A DNA stretch of 64,000 nt from positions 5,193,001 through 5,257,000 of the forward strand of contig CP007053.1 in NCBI GenBank assembly GCA_000242935.3. The letters are read 5' to 3'. Below the pieces are notes generated by a model that saw only the letters and a list, made by a program, of their open reading frames with translations, did not search any database and was not told where the DNA came from. Positions within the stretch are counted from its first letter, which is position 1. Each line of letters starts with the position of its first letter. Origin of the DNA: Opitutaceae bacterium TAV5. Its GTDB lineage: Bacteria; Verrucomicrobiota; Verrucomicrobiia; Opitutales; Opitutaceae. Both the position numbers and the translations under genes were made by a program. Shown here piece by piece: positions 26,701 to 34,952 of this stretch.

Positions 26701-29700
26701 ATCCGGCAGCGACGAGGATGATCTGCGACCCATTCAATACAGCGCCAGACTCAAGCCGGATCGCCGTTGGGCTCTTGGTGTTGTTGTATTGGATTGGAAA
26801 GAAATCGACGCCCGCGAATTTTCTGGTGAGGGCGTCCGCCACACTCCCGCGCGGTGTCTTGCCGATATAGATGTTGGGCGCCCCGATGCTGTTGATCGCA
26901 TCAGCATTGATGGTCGTGACACTCTCGCTACGCCGGGTGTCGCTATCGGGGCCGGTAATCGCAAGCGTTCCGCCGCCAGCCAGCACCAGATAGCCGCCGA
27001 AGCCGCCCTCTGCCGCCGTCATATCGGTGTGCCCCTTGAAGTCCAGGGCAGCTTCGTCCGTAGGCTCGCTTCCGGGGGCAAGCGGGTTGATATTGATCGT
27101 CAGGAACTTGCCGTCGTTGGGCAGCAGCGCGCGCACGGTGCCGAAGGTCGCCGCCTGGGCGAGTTGGAAGGCGACATAGCCTTGTTCGTTATATTGTCCG
27201 TAGGTCCGCAGCGGCGTTCCAGGGGTGACGATGATCTGGCTCGAGAGATTGTCCTTGACGGTCGTATGCGCGATGCTCTGCACGCCGCTCATCAGATAGG
27301 AACCGTTGGGCAGAGATTTTGCGCCGTCGATCGCCGCCGGACTCTGCCGTCCGATTTCGATTCGGAACGCGCCCGGCAGCAGCGCATAGCTGGCCGGCAT
27401 CAGCGTATAGGTTCCGGCAGGAAGACCAGGCACGCCCTCGGGGATGGTGATCTGACGGCCCACTTCAGGTAAGTCGCCCGTCCAGGCATCATAGTAGCTG
27501 GCGCCGGCGGGCGCGATGCGGGCGCCTGGGACGATGGAAAAGACCTGGTTGCCCGACGCGCTGTAGCTGTTCGCGGGATTGGCGTCGATCAGCGGGTGTA
27601 GCAGCACGTCGATTGAGCCGCCGCGCCCGGAGACGAAGCCCGCGCCGGTCAGCTCACCGCCACCGGAAAGATCGAGCAGCGAGCCGGCATCGCTGCGGAT
27701 GTTGACGCCATTCAAATAGACCCCGGTCTGCCCGCTCGCCGTGCCGATTGCCAATTCGCCTGTGAAAAGATTGGGCGTGACTGCATCATCGCCATCGACC
27801 GTGTAGATGACGCCATCGGTGGTTCCGCCATAAGGCATGATGAGGCCCTTGGCGCTGACCGAAGTGATGCTGCCGGGCAGCAGTTCGGTCAACACCGTGT
27901 CCGAACCGCTGAGATCACCATAGCTCGATCCGAGCATGATCGAGCCGAGCGGCGCACGCACGATGCCGCCCTGGCGAACGGTCGCGGCCGACAACTCGAT
28001 CGTGCCGAAGAGGGAATAGGGAACGCCGGGATCGACGCCGTCGATCGACCCGATCGTCAGCACGCTGTCGGATGCAAAGGGAGGACGGCCCAGGTTGTTG
28101 CTCGAAGGCAGCGCGCCTGCAACGACGCGAACCTCGGCGCCAGAATCGGGATAGAGCTGCTGCGCGATCAGGTTGAGGTTGCTCGCTGCTCCCAGCAGCG
28201 TTGGCTGGGCTTGCGCTTGACGGGGCTTGTCCGAGCTTTTCAGAAAGCGAATATCACCGCGACTGGTGAGCGTGCTGTCGACAAAGGCGAGGCCGACGGC
28301 ATCCCGCACGTCGATGAGATCGGCCGCGGCGTTGAATGCCATGCCTGAAGTGCTCGCCGCCGCATAAATGGCCTGTCCCGGAGTGCCGACAATGGTGTCG
28401 GGCGGATTGATGCTCGTCTGGCCGGCGAACAGGATATACGGGGCTTCGATGTTGACACGCCCGGTTTCGCTAGAATTGTAGATTGCACCCTTGAGCAAGG
28501 CGAGGCTCTGACCGACGTTGAGCGAGACATCGCCATCGAACAGGATCGCGCTGCGCCCCCAAAGCGACACATTGTCAAATCCGCCATTCTCGATCTGCGA
28601 GGTGCTGATCCTTGCACTGCCGGCCTTCAAATTGGTGTCGCCCATGCCGGCAAAGAGCGCGTCCGGCAAAACATCCTGAGCGTGATCCTGTGAGATCGTC
28701 AGCACGCGAGGCGCAGGTTTGCCTGCAAGCGAGGGGAGTTCAAGCACGAGCGAAAGCGTCCCGCCGGCCGCGCTGGCGCCGCCTGATCTGGCGCTCAGCA
28801 GTCCGTCGTTATAGATGCCGGTATAGGAACGCATGGCAATCTCGCCGCCATTGCTGGCGACTGTCGTTGAGGAAGAGCCCGGTCCGCCAAGACCATTGCC
28901 CAACAGATCGGGAGTAAGATTGATGGCGGCGCTGGTCCCATCGGCCGACAATACGGCCCCCGGACGAACGATGATGAACGCCCGTGCCGCATCGGCGACC
29001 TGCGTCTGGGCGTTGAGTCCTTCATAGCTGCCGAGCGTGATCGAACCGCCGTCTGGCACGGTGCCATAAACGCGGCCCTGGGCATCGAACGCCGTGTAGG
29101 CGCGGGCCGAAACGTCGAGCACCGCTCTGCTGCCGACCCAGATGGATGTCGTCCCAAAGTCGGCGAAATCTTGGGAACTGCCTTGGCTATTGGTGTCGAC
29201 CAACGTCGAGCCGAGAAGGTTGATTTGGCCGCCGGGCGCGACGATGCGGCCCTCGACGGTGAGTTGCCCGCCACTGGTCAGCGTGATGTTATGTCCCGGA
29301 TCGACTTCGATCGACGCACCTTCGCCGATATAGACCCAGCCGCGAAGGACGGAGGCATTTCCGCTTGCATCGCCTGCCTCGTAGCCGGAAGAGAAACTGA
29401 GATCGACACCGCCTCTTTGCGTCAGTGCCGCCGTTTCGGGGTTTTCAAGGTAAGCGGGCGGCGTCCACAGCTCCAGTGCGGATGACGGGTCGGTGCCGGT
29501 GGGCGCCGAGAAGCTCGCCGCGCCCAGTCGATAGACCGGCATAGTCGGCTTCAGCGCCACATTGTCCGCAATCACGAGGCCCGAGATTCCGTGAACATCG
29601 TAGCCGGAAAAGCCGCCCGTCAAGGCATCTGCTGCAAGGTGGACATAGCTGAGCGGCTTGAACGAGATCGAGGTCGGCAGCACGCTATTCTGAACGAGCC

Positions 29701-32700
29701 TTTGGCCTGCCTGGAAGGTGACATCCTGCGGAGCGGTGCTGCCTGCGGAAAACACAGTGCTTACAATGCCAAGGTTAAACCCTTCGGAGCCCACAGTGAC
29801 CAATCCGGCGAAGAAGGTTGCAACGCCCGATAGCCTGCTGCCTTTTGGAATAATCCCGCCAGTCCGGGTGTTTAGCGAAGTGGATTGTCCAGTTGGTGAC
29901 GTATAAAAATAGGAACCAAATGTTCCGGTCACTCCGTCCGGCTGGATAATGAGATCGGTGGTCAAAGTCAGGGGATTGCCGGGGGGGAGGACCAGTTGCA
30001 CATCGTCTGTCAGAACGCCCTCTGGAACGATCTTTTCGACGAGGAGCGTTGCTGAGGCAGGCAATGGCGTGCCTGCCGGCCAGACGACATCTTCGGTCAG
30101 GATGACATCGACCGGCAGCGTCTCGCCGGCCTCCATCGTCGTCCCGAGATCGTAGCCTTCGTCGCCAATCACGACTATGCCGCCGCTGCGCAGCGTCAGC
30201 TTGCCGCCCCTGGTGACGCCGTAGGAAGACAGTGTGCCGTCGAGTTGCAGCATCCCCGCCGCATCGGCGCTGACACCTCCGAGCGGCGCGTAACTCGCCA
30301 ACAGGGATATGTCGCCGCCCGCGCCGCCGACGGTATCGCCAGTCACCAGCAACACGCCGCCGGCCGATGCGTCGATTTTCGAGCCGGTTTCCAAGACGAC
30401 ATTGCCCGACGCTCGCAAAATTACGTTGCCGCCATCGACATAGGCCAGCCCAGACAGATCGGAGGGATCGAGCAAAGCATTGGTCCAAAGCCCGCGCGTG
30501 TCGATCCCGGCACCTGGCCGCAGCGTGATCGTCTGGGTCGCAATACCACCATCGACGACGGGCAGTCCGCTTCCACCGAGCGTCACATTGCCGCTGCGTG
30601 CGACAATGGAAGCATCGACCGTCACGCTCTCGGCGGCCGCCAGCGATACGTCCGCGCCGCGCGCAAGGACGAGATCGTCCTCCACCGCGATCGTGCGCGA
30701 AGTTGCCACATGGAGGCCGCCAAGGCCGAAACTGTTGAGCGCATCGGCGTTGAACCAGCTTGTCCCGGTGGGATCGTCCGGACGGGGATCGTTGCTGAAG
30801 GTGACGGCGGAGGCGACCGGGACCACGATGGTCGTAATGACGTTGTTAATGAGGCTCGTCTGGTAGCCGCTGAGCGTGAGCCGGCCCGCGAGCGCCGCTT
30901 GCGTCTGCCCGAGCTTGTAGCCGTCGGTGACGCCGCCGGGGCGGGCGTGGATCTGGCGCGAACCGGTGACGACGTCGGCCAGGATCGTGCCATCGAACAC
31001 GGCGGTGGGCGTCGTCAGAATGAGCGTGCCGGCGTCGCGACCGACGGTGTAGCCCTCCTCCTGGCGCGTGACGTGGGCCTGGTTGGTGAGCGGGTTGGTC
31101 CAGACCTTGACGACGCCCCACTTTGCGGACTTTTCGATGTGGGCGTTGCCGAGGGCGAAAAAGGTCAGGTCGGCGGGGGCGCTGGCGAGATCGTAGAGCT
31201 TGCCGTCGCTGCCGAGCACGCGGGTTACGGTGGTGGCGCCGGCCGCGTAGTCGAGGGAGCCGCCGGAGAGATCGAAGGTCGCGCCCTGATGGGCCACCAC
31301 TTCGTTCGCGGCGAGCGTGATGGTGCCGCCGATGGAGGCCCACTCGCCGATGGTGTGGGCGGTGTTGGCGAGGTAGCCGCCGACTTCGAGGAGGCCGCCG
31401 GCGGTATACCAGCGGTCGCTTTCGTAGCCGCCGGTGCCGGCGGGCACGTAGATCAGGTCGCGGAGGTCGATCCACACGTCCTGATTTTTGAGCCAGTCCT
31501 CCTCGCGGTTGAGCGGAGAGTCGCGCAGTTCATTGCCCTGAATATTGACCCTGATGGTGTTGGAAGCCATGTCGAGGGCGACGCCGCGCACGCCGGAGAC
31601 GTCGATGGTCGCCCCGTCCTCCACGGTGATGCGGCCGGCGGTGGCCTGCACGGCCACCTGCCCGCCCTGGGCCATCGTGAGCGAGCCGCCCTCGAAGAGC
31701 ACGTCGCCGCCGGTGGTGATTTCGATGCGGGACTGGTCGAGGCGGTCGGCCATGCCGCCGCCGCGCAGCAGGTTGGCCTCGTCGGAGGCCGCGATGAGGG
31801 CGTCGCGCTGGCTGTCGAGGGCGGTGGCATCGCTGTCCAGTTCGGGCAGGATGGCAGTGAGGCTGTTGCCGGTGAGGGTGACGGAGCCGGAGGCATCGGA
31901 GGCGGCATTGAGCAGGTGGATCGTGCCGCGCTGGTTGACCGAGGTGCTGGCAAGGGCCACGCCGTCCTGGATGACGGTGCGACCGGCGAGGGTGATGTCG
32001 CCTTCGCTCGCCTCGATCAGACCGCGATTGATGACGGTGCCGGCATCCGAACCGTTGTCGATGAGGCTGCTGACTTCGTTGCCCCGCGTGGTGGAATATT
32101 GGTTTTCCTCGGTGCCGTAGCCGCGCCGCACGCTGAAGTCATCGCCGGCGGCGAGGGCGGCCTGGCCCTTGGGCGTGATGATCGTGCCTTCGTTGGTCAC
32201 CCCGGTGCCGAGCAGGAGCACGTACCCGCCGCCGGAGGTGACTGACTGCGGGGCGTGCGTGGTGATCTGCGCGCCGGCCTCGACTTTCACGAGGCCGCCG
32301 GCATCGGTGAAGGAGGGCGTGGTGGCATTCGCGCCGTAAAGGCCGTTGTTGAGGAACTGCGTGTCGGTCATGCTGGCCGCAGCGGCGACGAGGTTGCCGA
32401 CGTTGATCTGGGAGGCGCCGCCGAAGATGATGCCGTTGCGGTTGAGGATGTAGACGGAGCCGTCGGCCTTGATCTGGCCCTGGATTTGCGAGGGGCGGGC
32501 CGAGGGATCGTTGACGCGGTTGAGGGCGACCCAGTCGCGGTTGCCCTGCTGGTCGAAGTTGACCGTGGTTTCACGCCCCACGTTGAACTGCTCCCAGGTG
32601 AGGATCGCCTTTTGCGCCTGCTGCTTGATGTCCACGACCGTGGCGCCGTTGGCGTGGGTCTGGGTCGGCCCGTCGGCGCCCTGCCAGAGGTCGGAGCCGG

Positions 32701-33157
32701 GCGTGGCGCCGTCGGCCACGACGAGGCCGCCGGGAGTGAGCCCATTGGGCACCTCGCTGAGGCCGGCCAGCGCGGCGGCGCGGGCGGCGGCCTGCGCCTG
32801 GCGCACGGCGAGGATCGCCTGGGTGGTGCGCACCAGCGACTGGCGCTGCGCCTGCGCCAGCGCGGTGGCCGTGGCGCTGTCCACCGCCTGCCCGCCGGTG
32901 CCGCCGGAGGGGTTTTCCGCGGCAGGCGCTCCGGTGCGGGCGCGGATGTTGCCGACCAGGCTGGCGGCGCCCAGGGGCGCGGGAACCAGGGCGACGACGA
33001 ACAGGGCGAGTATTCCTGAACCGGATACGAACAGGCAGAAGGCCGTGCGCAGGAAATTGCCGGCGGCGAGGCATGCTTTCGGGAGGGCCGCGGAAATTCG
33101 GGATGGCGGGACGATACGGTTCATGACAGGAAGATCGGTGAAAAAGGTGTCGGACAA
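20765..33157 (-). CDS. Giant TpsA-type filamentous haemagglutinin (two-partner secretion exoprotein)
   Basis: About 4130 residues in one uninterrupted frame. A second Met at 33124 (MNRIVPPSRISAALPK) may be the true start; either way a long N-terminal signal with hydrophobic core (SGILALFVVALVPAPLGAAS) follows. Residues ~150-300 are the TPS/haemagglutination-activity domain (QQAQKAILTWEQFNVGRETT, then VYILNRNGIIFGGASQINVG), the part recognised by the TpsB pore. The rest is a very long Gly/Asp/Ser-rich beta-helix, ending with IQMLAPGGQIIVGVEG-type repeats and a Pro-rich tail. No beta-barrel is present, so export depends on the TpsB encoded at 40763-42439. Base composition changes inside the gene: about 21.9-30.8 kb is visibly less GC-rich than both ends. 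Last gene of the TPS operon; a surface adhesin or contact factor is likely. Confidence 0.92.
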   Translation of the reverse strand: MSDTFFTDLPVMNRIVPPSRISAALPKACLAAGNFLRTAFCLFVSGSGILALFVVALVPAPLGAASLVGNIRARTGAPAAENPSGGTGGQAVDSATATALAQAQRQSLVRTTQAILAVRQAQAAARAAALAGLSEVPNGLTPGGLVVADGATPGSDLWQGADGPTQTHANGATVVDIKQQAQKAILTWEQFNVGRETTVNFDQQGNRDWVALNRVNDPSARPSQIQGQIKADGSVYILNRNGIIFGGASQINVGNLVAAAASMTDTQFLNNGLYGANATTPSFTDAGGLVKVEAGAQITTHAPQSVTSGGGYVLLLGTGVTNEGTIITPKGQAALAAGDDFSVRRGYGTEENQYSTTRGNEVSSLIDNGSDAGTVINRGLIEASEGDITLAGRTVIQDGVALASTSVNQRGTIHLLNAASDASGSVTLTGNSLTAILPELDSDATALDSQRDALIAASDEANLLRGGGMADRLDQSRIEITTGGDVLFEGGSLTMAQGGQVAVQATAGRITVEDGATIDVSGVRGVALDMASNTIRVNIQGNELRDSPLNREEDWLKNQDVWIDLRDLIYVPAGTGGYESDRWYTAGGLLEVGGYLANTAHTIGEWASIGGTITLAANEVVAHQGATFDLSGGSLDYAAGATTVTRVLGSDGKLYDLASAPADLTFFALGNAHIEKSAKWGVVKVWTNPLTNQAHVTRQEEGYTVGRDAGTLILTTPTAVFDGTILADVVTGSRQIHARPGGVTDGYKLGQTQAALAGRLTLSGYQTSLINNVITTIVVPVASAVTFSNDPRPDDPTGTSWFNADALNSFGLGGLHVATSRTIAVEDDLVLARGADVSLAAAESVTVDASIVARSGNVTLGGSGLPVVDGGIATQTITLRPGAGIDTRGLWTNALLDPSDLSGLAYVDGGNVILRASGNVVLETGSKIDASAGGVLLVTGDTVGGAGGDISLLASYAPLGGVSADAAGMLQLDGTLSSYGVTRGGKLTLRSGGIVVIGDEGYDLGTTMEAGETLPVDVILTEDVVWPAGTPLPASATLLVEKIVPEGVLTDDVQLVLPPGNPLTLTTDLIIQPDGVTGTFGSYFYTSPTGQSTSLNTRTGGIIPKGSRLSGVATFFAGLVTVGSEGFNLGIVSTVFSAGSTAPQDVTFQAGQRLVQNSVLPTSISFKPLSYVHLAADALTGGFSGYDVHGISGLVIADNVALKPTMPVYRLGAASFSAPTGTDPSSALELWTPPAYLENPETAALTQRGGVDLSFSSGYEAGDASGNASVLRGWVYIGEGASIEVDPGHNITLTSGGQLTVEGRIVAPGGQINLLGSTLVDTNSQGSSQDFADFGTTSIWVGSRAVLDVSARAYTAFDAQGRVYGTVPDGGSITLGSYEGLNAQTQVADAARAFIIVRPGAVLSADGTSAAINLTPDLLGNGLGGPGSSSTTVASNGGEIAMRSYTGIYNDGLLSARSGGASAAGGTLSLVLELPSLAGKPAPRVLTISQDHAQDVLPDALFAGMGDTNLKAGSARISTSQIENGGFDNVSLWGRSAILFDGDVSLNVGQSLALLKGAIYNSSETGRVNIEAPYILFAGQTSINPPDTIVGTPGQAIYAAASTSGMAFNAAADLIDVRDAVGLAFVDSTLTSRGDIRFLKSSDKPRQAQAQPTLLGAASNLNLIAQQLYPDSGAEVRVVAGALPSSNNLGRPPFASDSVLTIGSIDGVDPGVPYSLFGTIELSAATVRQGGIVRAPLGSIMLGSSYGDLSGSDTVLTELLPGSITSVSAKGLIMPYGGTTDGVIYTVDGDDAVTPNLFTGELAIGTASGQTGVYLNGVNIRSDAGSLLDLSGGGELTGAGFVSGRGGSIDVLLHPLIDANPANSYSASGNQVFSIVPGARIAPAGASYYDAWTGDLPEVGRQITIPEGVPGLPAGTYTLMPASYALLPGAFRIEIGRQSPAAIDGAKSLPNGSYLMSGVQSIAHTTVKDNLSSQIIVTPGTPLRTYGQYNEQGYVAFQLAQAATFGTVRALLPNDGKFLTININPLAPGSEPTDEAALDFKGHTDMTAAEGGFGGYLVLAGGGTLAITGPDSDTRRSESVTTINADAINSIGAPNIYIGKTPRGSVADALTRKFAGVDFFPIQYNNTKSPTAIRLESGAVLNGSQIILVAAGSIVLESDSSINTLGSGVSAPGLEFGYLVDPTDNAVLAVTNGEIGFRSTLPGGATITVEDGASIYSKGSVNLVASGGATFGQTDVRIGARNLSLELPWINIGELDGVNVPGGLNIDQDLLDRLLDGDPSVGSPAVERLVLAASNSINFYGSAELDARGGQSGTTLVLSSPAIYGYGSNTDTVHILADTLIWSGKTSTETVLGQPRETAATPGAIIPDGPGTGQGTFTIDANRIVFGYPDQSQPTGTVTVDRLMLGFSQVNFNASDRITANHLGTLSVYQAGDDPSAGFDAATYAGTGGNLNFSTPLLTTEAGASIAYRAGGAVSIAAPEGANPSVVASKDLGGEISIGGDSITVATAIVLPSGKLALTASNDILLTDSSRLDLAGHAIQFFDVTRYSWGGAVELESTHGNIIQQAGSVIDLSATNEDAGSLKLTATDADAGRVLLSGALLGKGDEGHLGGVFDVRAQRIGEDAVDLTADFSALNGRLNDAGFFGGRSFVLKQGDLTIGDELRGHEINVSVDSGSMTVNGRIDASNTAPGTIRLAARDDLTLAGSAVLDASGSVLQVDSYGQPIEAKNHGQIELTSRNGWLRINRNATLDVSAPDHAWGRVELNVGRTRETSGDARIDAADAITIRGADSIALNAFWSYSPTDAAGTIVQDNGASAPVDAAGRIGLDQIDIRNAQFADTALLPNSALRGRIAGLSAYEDAFHLRPGVEINSADTPNGDLTVDGDLDLSGYRYDSLNPDFAKTAVYGSGEPLALVLRASADLIINGTISDGFARVESRLPVFSDFVTNITSDAFFRHGTSATVGGDYSFINSNSLATPPIYLTADWTVPNIPIYDAANRYPRNATTGQTYAPGQTIPAGTSFNLLYVLDAAFGTPNAPALAKTIVAPGQQAVDATSMTAPLLAAGSQSANIRLVSGADLGSADARTLQPRSAQLYNPGGTTFGAAINLGNNSGVTVFSNVDFGWGYPTDAYLGSSGSYYFAEDWVVPNSPFYAAFQSPGYFTDSSGTQYAPGSVVKKGTAINFSASTWVFDASTALPDLTDTVTTVQPGHSGSIRLDNAHQVNGRTVPSLIRTGTGNLELLAASDLVQNSLFGVYTAGAQVVAPPGYAPSANSYFADHGGDLLIATQGDLRGTNQAAAVSDWLVSSLAPDGTGIWSIRFGDTVAGAFSGLGALGGGNVTILAGGDADRIVAAVASSGFVTNDTLSQTGGGDLTVRIGGRLNQAVFQDTSGSDQGNGVFVNVRGDMRIDAGAIGTVPLTYSGSGIYNDPRGSDPFAPTNVLTAWGGPILVPGDGNSVLRTRGDLALGGVGTPVTTFSLWRNDTAIRLFSAGGNLVPYNGNNPTSNEVWIQSSGENSYYLLPPILSAVAASGGIFSSSVNPYSFELVSSPQGQLEFLAQDSIYGIGDRLMTHGRWNVSGRTTDPATVSSPFKPGALLDRTSDFVTTLEHEGDLDPIRLYAVNGDITNFALGEQRGDLQNNSRTIAAKAVQIRAGRDIVNFGNFRSLSGTQALMPSVIMNVNDTDVSVISAGRDMFYTNVLMAGPGTLEVSAGRNIYQGDNGSVTSVGPVAVGDTRAGASIAMEAGIANDVAWDAVRDLYLDPTNLADPDFPLAHPNNEGKVAHTYDAELVDWLDGRYGFSGSTDEALAYFDALAPEQQRIFLRQVYYAELREGGREYNNPDSGRFGSYLRGRQMIATLFPEEDAEGNPIERSGNITMFGGSGVRTQFGGGIQMLAPGGQIIVGVEGLVPPSTAGVVTQGAGDIQMYSQGSILLGLSRIMTTFGGDIFGWSAEGDINAGRGAKTTIVYTPARRVYDNYGNVTLSPTVPSSGAGIATLNPIPEVPPGDVDLIAPLGTIDVGEAGIRVSGNINLAALQIINAANIQVQGNATGIPVAAMPNLGAITAATNTANAATAGAMEAAAEARRSPVAAPVIPSIFRVQVIGYGGLENEEPEKNTTQTAPAPAGVPLARLDR

Positions 33158-33185
33158 GAAAGGGACTTCGCAGGCGGGAGATGAA

Positions 33186-33734
33186 TCAGGCGGCGCAGGC
33201 GGAAAGGTCGGAGAACCCGGACGGGCGCGCTTCGCATCGGGCCGCCGGGTCGGAGCCTCCGTTCTCCGTCGCTGTCTTCAGGCGGGAGGCGAGGCGGTCG
33301 GAAACGGGCTGGCTGGCAAATGCCCAGGAACGGCAGGCGCCGTGCAGATCGGGAACGATCCGGGATGCGATCAGATCGCCCAGAACGGTCATCCGCCGGC
33401 GAAGATAATCGTGGGTGAGACCGCCATGGATGCTCAGTTCGAGATCGAGACGGAAACGCCCGTCGTAGTCGTGTTCCAGATACCACCGGGTGACGGCCAG
33501 CAATGAAATATCCCCCACGATCTGGAAGATGGACCTGAAAACCGTGACGCTGCCGGGCGCGGAACCGGGACGATCCGTCCCTTCCGTGACGTCATCATGC
33601 CAGATGGCGAAACAGAAACCGCGTTTTTCCGGACACGGGGCCATGAAGGAAGAAATCACGCCTGGACGCCGGATGCGGTAACCGGCGGCTTCCATCGTGG
33701 ATTGAAACGCGGCGGATGAGATGGGCGTGGGCAT
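33186..33734 (-). CDS. Hypothetical protein upstream of tpsA
   Basis: 182 residues with no signal peptide. The centre (VTVFRSIFQIVGDISLLAVT, then WYLEHDYDGRFRLDLELSIH and LTHDYLRRRMTVLGDLIASR) suggests a compact alpha/beta cytoplasmic protein, somewhat reminiscent of YbjN/chaperone-like folds, but I cannot assign a family. It ends 28 bp before the longer tpsA start. The position suggests a TpsA-specific chaperone or regulator; that is inference only. Confidence 0.6.
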   Translation of the reverse strand: MPTPISSAAFQSTMEAAGYRIRRPGVISSFMAPCPEKRGFCFAIWHDDVTEGTDRPGSAPGSVTVFRSIFQIVGDISLLAVTRWYLEHDYDGRFRLDLELSIHGGLTHDYLRRRMTVLGDLIASRIVPDLHGACRSWAFASQPVSDRLASRLKTATENGGSDPAARCEARPSGFSDLSACAA

Positions 33735-33782
33735 GGTGGTAAAACGCTGAAAGGCTGAAAACTGAAAGCTGAAATCAGGGTG

Positions 33783-34781
33783 CTAGTGGCTGGGTGCGAG
33801 CACCCGGGAGAGGGCGAGTTCGTTGATGGTCATCGGATTTTCCTCGAGCAGCTTCGCCAGGTAAGCCTGACGGTTGGCCTGGAGGCGTTCGGCGCGGAGG
33901 CGCTGCGAGAGCTGCACACGGACCTCGTCGAGGGTGAGCGGGCGGGCGTCGCGGATCTCGAGCGCCTTCAGAATATGCCAGCCATCGGCGAGGCGGACGG
34001 GCTGGCTGACTGCGCCGGACGCGAGCGCGGTCACGGTATCACGAATCTCCGGACGAAGCTGGGCGTCGGTGAGCCAGCCGAGTTCGCCGCCGTTGGCCGC
34101 GCTCTGTTTTTCGTCGCTTTCGCTCCGGGCGATGGCGGCGAAGTCGGCGCCGGACCGGGCAAGCTGCTGCGTCACGGAATCGAGCCTGGCCCTGGCCTTT
34201 TCGAGGGCGGCGGTGTCGGCGGCAGCCGGAGCGGGAGCGGCGACAAAGATCTGGGCAATCCGGAACTGGCGGGGAGCGACGAGCGCGGCGCGGTTGGCCT
34301 CGTAAACGGTGTGCAGGTCGGCCTCGGACGGGAAATCCGCCGGGGGCTGCGAGACGGATTGCAGGTAGCTTTCGATCAGCGCGTTTTCCCGCAGCTTTTC
34401 GAGCTGCGCGGTGAAGGCGGGATTCTTGTCCCATTTTTGGGCGACGGCCTCGGCGAGGACGACCCGGCGGGCCAGCAGCGAACGCACCGCCTGGCTGAGC
34501 AGCGCGGGGTTGGCGGCGAGCGCGGCCTGCTCGCGCGGATCGAGGCTTTCGAGCGAGGACCGGATGTCGTCGATCCTGACATCGGTGTCGCTGACGCGGG
34601 CGATGATGCCGGAGCCGCCATCGGCGGCGAGGACAGACGGGGAAAAACTGAAAGCTGACGCAGCGCAAAGCGCGGAGATGGCGGCGCGGGACGCGCCGGC
34701 CCGAAGGGCCGACCGAAGCGGGCGCCCCTTGGGCAGCCGAAGGAGCAAAAAGCAAGCCAGCCGTTTGTGTGATGACTTCAT
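33783..34781 (-). CDS. SurA/PpiC-type parvulin peptidyl-prolyl isomerase
   Basis: 332 residues with an unusually long basic N-terminus before a signal-like hydrophobic stretch (AAISALCAASAFSFSPSVLA). A SurA-like helical N-domain (~60-150) is followed by a parvulin domain at ~165-270: QFRIAQIFVAAPAP, then FAAIARSESDEKQSAANGGE, LGWLTDAQL and VRLADGWHILKALEIRDARP, which carry the usual parvulin positions. It would act in the periplasm to keep outer membrane or exported proteins foldable. In this operon its likely clients are TpsA in transit, the TpsB barrel and the porin. Confidence 0.9.
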   Translation of the reverse strand: MKSSHKRLACFLLLRLPKGRPLRSALRAGASRAAISALCAASAFSFSPSVLAADGGSGIIARVSDTDVRIDDIRSSLESLDPREQAALAANPALLSQAVRSLLARRVVLAEAVAQKWDKNPAFTAQLEKLRENALIESYLQSVSQPPADFPSEADLHTVYEANRAALVAPRQFRIAQIFVAAPAPAAADTAALEKARARLDSVTQQLARSGADFAAIARSESDEKQSAANGGELGWLTDAQLRPEIRDTVTALASGAVSQPVRLADGWHILKALEIRDARPLTLDEVRVQLSQRLRAERLQANRQAYLAKLLEENPMTINELALSRVLAPSH

Positions 34782-34818
34782 GATAATGATGATGGAAAAG
34801 AGGACGGGAGAGGGAGTT

Positions 34819-34934
34819 TTTTTAACCGCTAATGCACACTAATGATCACTAATGGAAAGAGTGCTGTAGTTTTTAACAGATACATCTGTAGATCTGATTA
34901 TCAGTGTCCATTAGTGTGTATTAGTGGTTAAAAA
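34819..34934. repeat. Near-perfect 26-bp inverted repeat (REP-like intergenic palindrome)
   Basis: Left arm 34819-34844 (TTTTTAACCGCTAATGCACA...) and right arm 34909-34934 match over 26 bp with two differences, both A/G changes. Between them are further copies of the CACTAATG core (34838-34855). It lies between the parvulin gene and the coiled-coil gene of the TPS operon, where it could form a large mRNA stem. Such CTAATG/CACTAATG palindromes look like a dispersed intergenic repeat. Confidence 0.75.
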
Positions 34935-34952
34935 CTCCGGTTCAGGAGAAAC

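Noticed and set aside
30245-32245. Long plus-strand open frame of 666 codons
   Set aside because: Antisense to the TpsA N-terminal part, no motif, composition expected of a shadow frame.
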